NCBI RefSeq assembly: GCF_004342685.1
Contig: NZ_SMBZ01000040.1
Span: forward strand, 1 to 35,592
Source: Sphingobacterium alimentarium
GTDB lineage: Bacteria > Bacteroidota > Bacteroidia > Sphingobacteriales > Sphingobacteriaceae
Direction of reading: 5' to 3'
Length of the DNA: 35,592 bases
A program made the position numbers and the translations under genes. Positions 8,281 through 14,746 of the stretch are shown piece by piece. The notes beneath the pieces are model-generated. The model was given only the letters and a program-made list of their open reading frames with translations. It was not told where the DNA came from and did no database searches. How positions within the stretch are numbered: position 1 is the stretch's first letter; each line of letters opens with the position of its first letter.

Positions 8281-9231
8281 ATGGAAGAAATAATTGCTCC
8301 AGTTGAGAGAGATTTGATAAAGGCAGAGTTGACGAAAGAAGCATTTTTACGTTATACGAATAATGGAAATAATGAAGTATATCTCGTCAACTATCATACC
8401 GCACCAAATATAATGCGTGAGATTGGTCGTCTTCGAGAGATTACATTTAGAGGTGCCGGTGGAGGAACAGGTCAAGCTTTGGATATCGATGAAAACGATA
8501 CATGTCCATATAATTATGATCAATTGATCGCTTGGAATCCGGGAGATGAGGAAATAATAGCAGGATATCGTACGATAAGATGCGATAAGTCTGTCGATGA
8601 AAACGGAAATATTCATTTATCGACGTCGCATTATTTTCAATTTTCAGACGAATTTTATAAAGACTATTTGCCCTACACAATTGAATTGGGACGTTCGTGG
8701 GTACAACCAAAATATCAACCCTCGATAGACAATCGAAAAGGGTTATTTTCATTGGACAATCTATGGGATGGTCTAGGAGCATTGGTTATTATCAATCCAG
8801 ATATTAAGTATCTTTTTGGTAAGGTGACGATGTATCCTCAATTTAATGCAGAAGCCAGGGATCTGTTGATGTATTTTATGCTTACTTATTTCCCGGATCA
8901 CAAAAAATTGGTAAAGCCTCTAGATCATTTGAATCTGGACTACAAAACGGATATTTCAAAATACATTGGGCTCTTTGATGGTCTCAGTTACAAAGACGGG
9001 TATAAGTTATTGAATAAACATATTCGCGAATTGGGCGAAAATATCCCACCACTAATCAATACCTATATGAATCTTTCTCCGACGATGATGACATTTGGCA
9101 CCGCGCTGAATGATGAGTTTGGAGAGGTAGAAGAGACAGGGATCTTGATTACTCTGGACGATATTTACTTACCGAAGAAAGAGCGACATATCACTACATA
9201 CGAACGCGATAAATTCTATAAAGAAAAATAA
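8281..9231 (+). CDS. GlsB/OlsB-like N-acyltransferase (GNAT, 'putative hemolysin' family)
   Basis: A 316-residue cytoplasmic protein of the acyl-ACP-dependent GNAT family often labelled hemolysin. Recognisable features are LREITFRGAGGGTG near 53, the AGYRTIRCD strand near 98, ELGRSWVQPKYQP near 139, and LDNLWDGLGALV near 160. It should transfer a fatty acyl chain from acyl-ACP to the amino group of glycine or ornithine, the first step of aminolipid synthesis. It starts 4 bp after the GlsA-like gene, so the two are one transcription unit ended by the hairpin at 9254-9287. The family is clear; substrate is inferred only from context. Confidence 0.82.
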   Translation: MEEIIAPVERDLIKAELTKEAFLRYTNNGNNEVYLVNYHTAPNIMREIGRLREITFRGAGGGTGQALDIDENDTCPYNYDQLIAWNPGDEEIIAGYRTIRCDKSVDENGNIHLSTSHYFQFSDEFYKDYLPYTIELGRSWVQPKYQPSIDNRKGLFSLDNLWDGLGALVIINPDIKYLFGKVTMYPQFNAEARDLLMYFMLTYFPDHKKLVKPLDHLNLDYKTDISKYIGLFDGLSYKDGYKLLNKHIRELGENIPPLINTYMNLSPTMMTFGTALNDEFGEVEETGILITLDDIYLPKKERHITTYERDKFYKEK

Positions 9232-9253
9232 TTAAGGAGTTAATCTCAATTGG

Positions 9254-9287
9254 AAAGCCCTTTATCTCATCGATAAGGGGCTTTTTG
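9254..9287 (+). terminator. Rho-independent terminator after the glsB-like gene
   Basis: A 13-bp stem (AAAGCCCTTTATC at 9254-9266 with its complement at 9272-9284, one G-U pair) and a 5-base loop run into a T-run. It begins 22 bp after the stop codon. Confidence 0.9.
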
Positions 9288-9320
9288 TTGTGTTTAGTAT
9301 GAAGGTGTAATTGGGTAGGT

Positions 9321-9360
9321 AAGAATCATTGAACTCTAACCAAATGAGCTAATCATCTAT
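9321..9360 (-). other. tRNA 5'-half-like fragment
   Basis: Read on the minus strand, GATTAGCTCATTTGGTTAGAG has the typical tRNA positions 8-25 (TA, GCTC stem, A14, GG in the D loop, GAG return). No anticodon stem, T-arm (GGTTCGAATCC type) or matching acceptor 3' strand follows, so it is not a functional tRNA. It may be a decayed tRNA or a residue of an integration site. It could also be chance similarity. Confidence 0.35.
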
Positions 9361-9373
9361 AAAAATTTAAAAC

Positions 9374-9403
9374 AAGCCTCCTATTTTTTTGGATAGAAGG
9401 CTT
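9374..9403 (-). terminator. Rho-independent terminator of dnaB
   Basis: On the minus strand AAGCCTTCTAT pairs with ATAGGAGGCTT (one mismatch) around an A-rich loop and is followed by a T-rich run. It begins 27 bp past the dnaB stop codon. Together with 9254-9287 it separates two convergent units. Confidence 0.75.
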
Positions 9404-9429
9404 TGGTATATCTAATATAAAATTAGATT

Positions 9430-11016
9430 CTAAAAAGGTGCGTCGTCTGGCATATCATTCATGCGTGATGGCATGGTAATGCCTCCGCCTCCCATAAAGT
9501 CGTCGAAGGATGCCGATGGAGCCATTGCGGATCCGCTGAACGGTGAGTCTCCTCCAAATGAGTCGCCGCCCATTCCGCCGAAATCTTCCTCCAAGTCGGT
9601 GAATTTAACATACTTACCTACGAACTTCAATGGTACAATACCCGTTTCACCATTACGGTGCTTTGCAATAATTACTTCACCAACACCTGCTGTCGGTCTA
9701 CCTTCTTCGTCTTCGGTAAGGCCATAATATTCTGGACGGTAAAGGAATAATACCATATCCGCATCTTGCTCGATAGATCCTGACTCACGCAAATCCGATA
9801 GCATCGGTCTTTTGCTATTTCCTGGACGGGATTCTACGGCACGGCTTAATTGAGATAGTGCCAATACGGGTACATTCAACTCTTTGGCCACAGACTTGAG
9901 TGCACGTGAGATACTACCGATTTCTTGTTCACGGTTCCCACCACCTTTACCTTCAGACTTACCATGCATCAATTGAAGATAATCGACAATAATCATTTGA
10001 ATATCGTGCTGTGCCTTAAGGCGGCGACATTTAGCGCGGAATTCAAAAACATTCAATGCTGGAGTGTCATCTATAATAAGTGGCGCTTCTGTCAGGCGTC
10101 CAATTCTTGAATGCAACTGTTGCCATTCATGGTCGGCTAGGTTACCTTTTTTTAGTTTTTCTTGTTCTATTTCGGTTTCACCGGCAATAAGACGATTCAC
10201 AAGTTGTACGGACGACATCTCTAGGGAGAATACGACAACGGGACGTTGGTGGTCTACAGCCGCATTTCGGGCTACCGAAAGTACAAATGCCGTCTTACCC
10301 ATGGCAGGACGTGCTGCAATAATGACCAAATCCGAAGGTTGCCAACCCGATGTCATACGATCGAGGGCAGTCAAACCTGAAGGTATCCCTGTCAATCCAT
10401 CGGTACGATCGCGCAATAATTCCAAATTGGAGATGGCTTCACGCATGATGTCATCCATCTTACGCGAGTCTCTTCTCAGGTTGTTTTGTGCGATATCAAA
10501 TAAGCTTTTCTCCGCATGATCTAACAAGTCAAATATATCGGATGTCTCATCATACGATGAATTGATAATCTCTGTAGAAACCTTAATAAGTTCTCGTTGA
10601 ATATATTTTTGAGAAATAATACGCGCATGGTATTCGATATTCGCAGCCGACACGACTCTGTCCGTCAGCTGAGTAATGTAATAAGCACCACCTACTAATT
10701 CGAGGGCGCCCATTTTACGTAGCTCGGCCGTTACGGTAAGAATATCAATAGGGGAAGTCTTTTGAAATAAAGAAAAAATTGCCTCAAATATTTTTTGGTG
10801 CGACTCTTTATAAAATGAATCTGGTTTCAGGATGTCAATGACTTCACTTAGTGCATTTTTTTCTAACATCAAGGCACCAAGTACAGCTTCTTCCAAATCT
10901 ACAGCTTGAGGAGGTAGCTTACCCAGCCCGCTCACCAAATTGTTTAGACTTGTGCGTTTTTTGTTGAAATTAGCTCTGTTAAAGTTTGTGTTCTGACCCG
11001 AAAATTCTTGTTCCAT
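9430..11016 (-). CDS. dnaB: Replicative DNA helicase DnaB
   Basis: A 528-residue hexameric 5'-3' helicase that unwinds DNA at the replication fork. The N-terminal primase-interacting domain begins at LPPQAVDLEEAVLGALML. The RecA-like motor holds Walker A (AARPAMGKTAFV, about residue 235), VFSLEMS, the Walker B region IIVDYLQLM, and SDLRESGSIEQDADMVLFLYRP. The C-terminus is a Gly/Ser/Phe-rich tail of about 50 residues ending MPDDAPF. An in-frame ATG at 11076 would add 20 residues, but the -7 element at 11084-11091 would then give no leader, and GGGATA precedes ATG 11016, so the shorter start is preferred. No intein is present. It is followed by a terminator at 9374-9403. Confidence 0.95.
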   Translation of the reverse strand: MEQEFSGQNTNFNRANFNKKRTSLNNLVSGLGKLPPQAVDLEEAVLGALMLEKNALSEVIDILKPDSFYKESHQKIFEAIFSLFQKTSPIDILTVTAELRKMGALELVGGAYYITQLTDRVVSAANIEYHARIISQKYIQRELIKVSTEIINSSYDETSDIFDLLDHAEKSLFDIAQNNLRRDSRKMDDIMREAISNLELLRDRTDGLTGIPSGLTALDRMTSGWQPSDLVIIAARPAMGKTAFVLSVARNAAVDHQRPVVVFSLEMSSVQLVNRLIAGETEIEQEKLKKGNLADHEWQQLHSRIGRLTEAPLIIDDTPALNVFEFRAKCRRLKAQHDIQMIIVDYLQLMHGKSEGKGGGNREQEIGSISRALKSVAKELNVPVLALSQLSRAVESRPGNSKRPMLSDLRESGSIEQDADMVLFLYRPEYYGLTEDEEGRPTAGVGEVIIAKHRNGETGIVPLKFVGKYVKFTDLEEDFGGMGGDSFGGDSPFSGSAMAPSASFDDFMGGGGITMPSRMNDMPDDAPF

Positions 11017-11083
11017 TATCCCTTTGATTTTTTTGTTTTCAATAATCACATGTGGGGAATTGTACATGTCAATCATCGTTAAA

Positions 11084-11091
11084 CAAAAGTA
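11084..11091 (-). promoter_or_regulatory. Candidate dnaB -7 element
   Basis: On the minus strand this is TACTTTTG, a full TAnnTTTG match. Transcription would start at about 11077, which supports ATG 11016 as the dnaB start. I see no good TTTG at the -33 position. Confidence 0.45.
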
Positions 11092-11118
11092 ATAAAAAAC
11101 CCGTTCATTATACTTTTT

Positions 11119-11400
11119 TAGTTGTTCACATCCGCCAAAAAAGAGTTGTATGCGTGTTTATTTTGCGCTTTAAATGTTCACTATGTTATCCACATTAAAT
11201 GTTTAATTCATGTGGATATCTATAAAACGTACTTGAGTATCAAATAATTGTGAAATGTGGAAAACTACAGGTGATGTGGATAATCACAAAATGGTTGTTG
11301 CGTCAATCGCTTCGGTAGTCTGTCTGTTATTAGGTTTTCATTATCAGTAGGTTAAGAGAAGTTTGCTGCGCTAAAGGTGTTTTTTTCTTTTTTTCTAGAC
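11119..11400. other. DnaA-box cluster: candidate chromosomal origin (oriC)
   Basis: This gene-free region between dnaB and ubiE holds two exact DnaA boxes, TTATCCACA at 11186-11194 (plus) and its complement at 11275-11283 (minus). It also has near matches: TGTGGATAT at 11211-11219, TGTGGAAAA at 11256-11264 and TTGTTCACA at 11122-11130. A T-rich tract at 11381-11396 could unwind easily. Genes to the left are mainly on the minus strand and genes to the right mainly on the plus strand, as expected on either side of an origin. The alternative is DnaA control of dnaB or ubiE transcription without initiation. Confidence 0.55.
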
Positions 11401-11415
11401 CTCTGAAATATATAT

Positions 11416-11423
11416 TATCTTTG
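11416..11423 (+). promoter_or_regulatory. Candidate ubiE -7 element abutting the start codon
   Basis: TATCTTTG fits TAnnTTTG exactly and ends only 4 bases before the ubiE ATG at 11428. If used, the transcript would be leaderless or nearly so. No TTTG lies at a suitable -33 distance, so the assignment rests on the -7 match alone. Confidence 0.45.
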
Positions 11424-11427
11424 TCTT

Positions 11428-12168
11428 ATGTCAAATGAAGCTTCAACACTAAAACCATACAAGTCCAAAGACGGTGGTAAAAAAGAACAGGTCGCAGATA
11501 TGTTTAACAATATCTCCAAAAGGTATGATCTTCTTAACCGTCTAATGACCATGCGAATAGATGTGATATGGCGTAAGAAAGCGATCAAACTTCTACAAGC
11601 GATACGACCTCAACATATATTAGATGTGGCTACGGGTACAGGAGATTTTGCTATAGAATCTATTCGTATCTTGAAACCTTCCAAAATCGTGGGGGTGGAT
11701 ATTTCTCAGGGAATGTTGAATGTAGCCAAAGAAAAGATAGTGAAGAAAGGATTGCAAGATGTATTTGAAGTGCAGCTAGGAGATTCGGAAAATCTTCAAT
11801 TTCCGGACAATACATTTGATGCGGTTACGGTGGCATTTGGTGTTCGTAATTTTGAAAACCTAGAAAAAGGTTTATCAGAAATACATCGCGTATTACGTCC
11901 AGGAGGGAAGGCTATTATCCTTGAGTTGTCCAATCCAACCGCATTTCCGGTGAAGCAGCTTTATAATTTTTATTTCCATAAGATAGTCCCTGCATTTGGA
12001 CGAATGATATCCAAAGATTCCAGTGCATATTCGTATTTGCCGGAGTCAGTGGCCAAATTTCCGGATGGCGAACGTTTTGCCCAGATCACCGATAAAGTGG
12101 GTTTTGCATCAACAATAGTAAAACCACAAACATTCGGTTTTTGTACGATTTACGAAGCTTCAAAATGA
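11428..12168 (+). CDS. ubiE: Demethylmenaquinone methyltransferase (UbiE/MenG)
   Basis: A 246-residue SAM-dependent methyltransferase for the last step of menaquinone synthesis, the respiratory quinone of this phylum. QVADMFNNISKRYDLLNRLMT near 22-42 is the family's N-terminal signature. ILDVATGTGDFAI near 64-76 is SAM motif I, and VTVAFGVRNFENLEKGLSEIHRVLRPGG spans motifs II and III. Length and the N-terminus match the family, so the first ATG is taken as start despite lying next to a -7 element. The stop overlaps the porT start by 4 bp (ATGA), so the two are translationally coupled. Confidence 0.94.
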   Translation: MSNEASTLKPYKSKDGGKKEQVADMFNNISKRYDLLNRLMTMRIDVIWRKKAIKLLQAIRPQHILDVATGTGDFAIESIRILKPSKIVGVDISQGMLNVAKEKIVKKGLQDVFEVQLGDSENLQFPDNTFDAVTVAFGVRNFENLEKGLSEIHRVLRPGGKAIILELSNPTAFPVKQLYNFYFHKIVPAFGRMISKDSSAYSYLPESVAKFPDGERFAQITDKVGFASTIVKPQTFGFCTIYEASK

Positions 12169-13028
12169 TAAAATATGGATTTAGCATAATATTACTTTTA
12201 CCGTTACCGGCTTCCCATGCGATAGCCCAACGATTCGTAGGACTGCCATTTGCGGGTTATGATGAAGAGGCGACATTGCAGGTCGGTTTTCAGTATAATT
12301 ATGTTAACCAGAATTATCAACTTATACTCAAGAAAAACTGGCGAGAACTCGCGGAGCATGGGGGTCGAATGATTAATTTGCCCGCGGAGGGAGTAGATGA
12401 AACTCTGCAACCTTCCGGAACGTTTCGATCCATTCATTCCAGATCAGGACATGGTTTTGCTATTGGAATTCCGATTGATATGCGCTGGAATGAGGGGTTT
12501 TCGATCAATTTTACACCTTCTTTTAATATTCTGAATTCGCATCAAATAGTCTATAGCCCTCAGGCTGCTGACCTTGATGCAGTGATTCTAAAGTCCAAGC
12601 ATTTGCTGCAAAGCAATAGGGGAGATAATTTTAATTCGTTTGAATTTCCTGTTGCGCTCAAACTGCTTTCGGAGGAAAAGAAATTTTCAAAATCGGACAC
12701 ACGCTATCGCGCGTATGTGCTCGCTGGAGCGCGATTAAACCGATGGACTGGAGTACAAAAAGCGTATAATCAATTAAAGTTGGAAGTAGAAGCTGGACAA
12801 CCTATACCGGAAGCCATCATCTTAAGACCGGAGTATATGTCCTTAGAAGCGGGGATTGGGGTGGACTTCATTACCTCCTTCTTTAAAGTTTCGCCCGAAG
12901 TAAGATTTAGTCAGAGTATGAGCAATGTGATGAGCAATCGACATACGTTAGCGATGAATAATAAATTTATGGCTCCAATAGACCGAGGATTGATCCGCAA
13001 TGTCTATTTCAGCTTAATATTTCAATAA
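12165..13028 (+). CDS. porT: PorT-family outer-membrane protein (type IX secretion)
   Basis: A 287-residue protein with a signal peptide (MIKYGFSIILLLPLPASHAIA) and a mature part with alternating beta-strand pattern (FSINFTPSFNIL, KVSPEVRFSQSM), ending in an aromatic strand (VYFSLIFQ), as in 8-stranded outer-membrane barrels of the PorT type. PorT is required for type IX secretion in Bacteroidota, and ubiE-porT adjacency is typical. ATG 12165 overlaps the ubiE stop; a longer frame from 12141 would put eight residues before the signal peptide. The family call rests on fold pattern plus gene context, so it is firm but not certain. Confidence 0.8.
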   Translation: MIKYGFSIILLLPLPASHAIAQRFVGLPFAGYDEEATLQVGFQYNYVNQNYQLILKKNWRELAEHGGRMINLPAEGVDETLQPSGTFRSIHSRSGHGFAIGIPIDMRWNEGFSINFTPSFNILNSHQIVYSPQAADLDAVILKSKHLLQSNRGDNFNSFEFPVALKLLSEEKKFSKSDTRYRAYVLAGARLNRWTGVQKAYNQLKLEVEAGQPIPEAIILRPEYMSLEAGIGVDFITSFFKVSPEVRFSQSMSNVMSNRHTLAMNNKFMAPIDRGLIRNVYFSLIFQ

Positions 13029-13030
13029 GA

Positions 13031-13792
13031 ATGAGAACAGTTTTAATCACAGGAGCGAGTTCAGGGATTGGAGCGGCTTGTGCAAGGACACTAGCCAGCG
13101 AAGGGAATTATAGATTGTTGCTATGTGCGCGCCGCGAAGCTCGCTTACTCGAATTGAAATCCGAATTGTTAAAGGATTTCGAAAATATAGAAATACATAC
13201 ATTTGTGTTGGATGTACGGAATAGGGATGAGGTATTTGATCGTATAGAAAATCTACCCGCAGCCTGGAAAAATATTGATGTATTGATCAATAATGCTGGA
13301 CTGAGTCAAGGCCTGGACGCCGTGCAGGATGGTAATCCTGATGATTGGGATCGTATGATCGATACCAATGTGAAGGGGCTTTTGTATGTGACGAGGGCGG
13401 TGACGCCTTTGTTAAAGCAAAGCCAAAATGCACATATCGTAAATTTAGGCTCCATTGCTGGTAAGGAAGTCTATCCCAATGGCAATGTATATTGTGCAAC
13501 TAAGCATGCTGTAGATGCCCTTAATAAAGCCATGCGCATCGACTTGTTGCCTTTTGGGATCAAAGTGACAGCTATTAATCCCGGGATGGTAGAAACCGAG
13601 TTTTCGGAAGTTCGCTTCAAAGGTGATAAAGACCGTGCAAAATCAGTATATCACGGTTTGACTCCGCTAAGTGGAGAGGATATAGCGGAGACAATAGCGT
13701 TTGTGCTTTCGCGTCCCGCGCATGTGAATATTAACGATTTGCTTATCATGCCAACAGCACAAGCAAATGGAACTTTAGTAAATAGGAAATAA
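13031..13792 (+). CDS. Short-chain dehydrogenase/reductase (YdfG-like)
   Basis: A 253-residue NAD(P)-dependent oxidoreductase of the classical SDR family. The cofactor motif TGASSGIG is at 7-14, with Arg near 36-37 (CARR) pointing to NADP preference. NNAG lies near 88, a Ser in VNLGSIAG near 140, and the catalytic Tyr154/Lys158 in YCATK. NPGMVETEF near 180 is the usual substrate-loop start. It begins 2 bp after porT and 7 bp before the yqeY-like gene. The best-known relatives (YdfG) reduce malonic semialdehyde or oxidise 3-hydroxy acids and serine; the substrate here cannot be assigned. Confidence 0.88.
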   Translation: MRTVLITGASSGIGAACARTLASEGNYRLLLCARREARLLELKSELLKDFENIEIHTFVLDVRNRDEVFDRIENLPAAWKNIDVLINNAGLSQGLDAVQDGNPDDWDRMIDTNVKGLLYVTRAVTPLLKQSQNAHIVNLGSIAGKEVYPNGNVYCATKHAVDALNKAMRIDLLPFGIKVTAINPGMVETEFSEVRFKGDKDRAKSVYHGLTPLSGEDIAETIAFVLSRPAHVNINDLLIMPTAQANGTLVNRK

Positions 13793-13799
13793 TTGTATT

Positions 13800-14249
13800 A
13801 TGTCATTAGAACAAAAAATAAATCAGGACATCAAAGCGGCGATGATCGCTAAAGATAGTGTACGTTTGAGAGGATTGCGCGCTGTGAAATCAGCGATTTT
13901 GTTAGCGAAAACAGAAAAGGCGGGTGTAGAAGAATTGGCAGAAGATACGGAAATCAAAGTGTTGCAAAAATTGGTAAAGCAACGTAAAGAATCTGGCGAA
14001 ATCTACAAAGAGCAAGGTCGTGAAGATTTATATCAAATTGAATTCGAAGAACAACAAGTAATTGAAGAATACTTGCCAAAGCAATTGTCTCGCGAAGAGG
14101 TTGAAGCAGTTGTAAAGGCTATTATTGCCGAATCAGGTGCTTCGGGAATGAAGGATATGGGTAAAGTGATGGGATTAGCAAATGGCCAATTAGCTGGAAA
14201 AGCTGATGGCAAAACCATCTCTGAAATTGTAAAATCTAGTTTAGCTTAA
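13800..14249 (+). CDS. GatB/YqeY domain-containing protein
   Basis: A 149-residue cytoplasmic protein of the YqeY family. It has an N-terminal helical part (MSLEQKINQDIKAAMIAKD, then LRAVKSAILLAKTEK) and a C-terminal part (EYLPKQLSREEVEAVV, then GMKDMGKVMG and ADGKTISEIVK) related to the tail of the GatB amidotransferase subunit. The free-standing family has the tRNA-binding-type fold but no established reaction. Length is normal. It sits within the ubiE-porT-SDR-elaA operon, 5 bp before elaA. Confidence 0.92.
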   Translation: MSLEQKINQDIKAAMIAKDSVRLRGLRAVKSAILLAKTEKAGVEELAEDTEIKVLQKLVKQRKESGEIYKEQGREDLYQIEFEEQQVIEEYLPKQLSREEVEAVVKAIIAESGASGMKDMGKVMGLANGQLAGKADGKTISEIVKSSLA

Positions 14250-14254
14250 TCACC

Positions 14255-14704
14255 GTGGTAATCAATTGGATTGTCAAAGAGTTTGCGGATTTGTCGAGTC
14301 TCGAACTCTATCAAATTCTACAACTTCGAATCAATGTATTCATGTTAGAACAGGAATGTCTCTATCCAGAATGTGATGACAAAGATTTGAAAGGCAGACA
14401 TTTGATGGGCATAATGGATGGTAAAGTCGTTGCCTATGCCCGATTATTACCACATCATGTTACGTATCCGGATGTTTCAATAGGCCGTGTGGTGGTATGT
14501 CCGAGCAAGCGTCATTTGAAATTGGGAACCGTTCTTATGCAAGAAGCAATTTCGAATATGCTTAAATATTTTCCTGGAGAAGCCATTCGTATCAGTGCAC
14601 AGGCACATTTACAGAGTTTTTACGAAAATGTGGGCTTTGTGCGAGTGAGTGAGGAGCCATATTTGGAGGATAATATACCCCATGTTGAAATGGTTTTAAC
14701 ATAA
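14255..14704 (+). CDS. ElaA-family GNAT N-acetyltransferase
   Basis: A 149-residue GNAT protein of the ElaA type. ELYQILQLRINVFMLEQECLYPECD near 17-41 is the family signature, followed by GRVVVCPSKRHLKLGTVLM near 72-90 (acetyl-CoA pyrophosphate loop) and AQAHLQSFYENVGFV near 113-127. The start is GTG at 14255, 5 bp after the yqeY stop, and no upstream ATG fits. The substrate is unknown. It is the last gene of the operon; its stop codon lies inside the palindromic terminator 14701-14746. Confidence 0.9.
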   Translation: MVINWIVKEFADLSSLELYQILQLRINVFMLEQECLYPECDDKDLKGRHLMGIMDGKVVAYARLLPHHVTYPDVSIGRVVVCPSKRHLKLGTVLMQEAISNMLKYFPGEAIRISAQAHLQSFYENVGFVRVSEEPYLEDNIPHVEMVLT

Positions 14705-14746
14705 AATAAAAATGGCTTGAAATATTTCAAGCCATTTTTATTTTAT
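14701..14746. terminator. 46-bp perfect palindrome: bidirectional terminator
   Basis: Twenty-three bases starting ATAAAATAAAAATGGC are followed directly by their exact reverse complement, centred between 14723 and 14724. The core GC-containing arm ATGGCTTGAAAT is flanked by T-runs on both strands. Stop codons of both convergent genes (elaA at 14702-14704, the ABC-F gene at 14743-14745) lie inside it, so one hairpin ends both transcripts. Confidence 0.93.

Noticed and set aside
9321..9360. A functional tRNA gene
   Set aside because: Only the D-arm part is present; no anticodon stem, T-arm or acceptor 3' strand follows.
10064..10519. A 151-residue plus-strand open frame opposite dnaB
   Set aside because: Shadow of the dnaB frame: Ser/Arg-rich, no family signature, entirely inside a well-supported gene.
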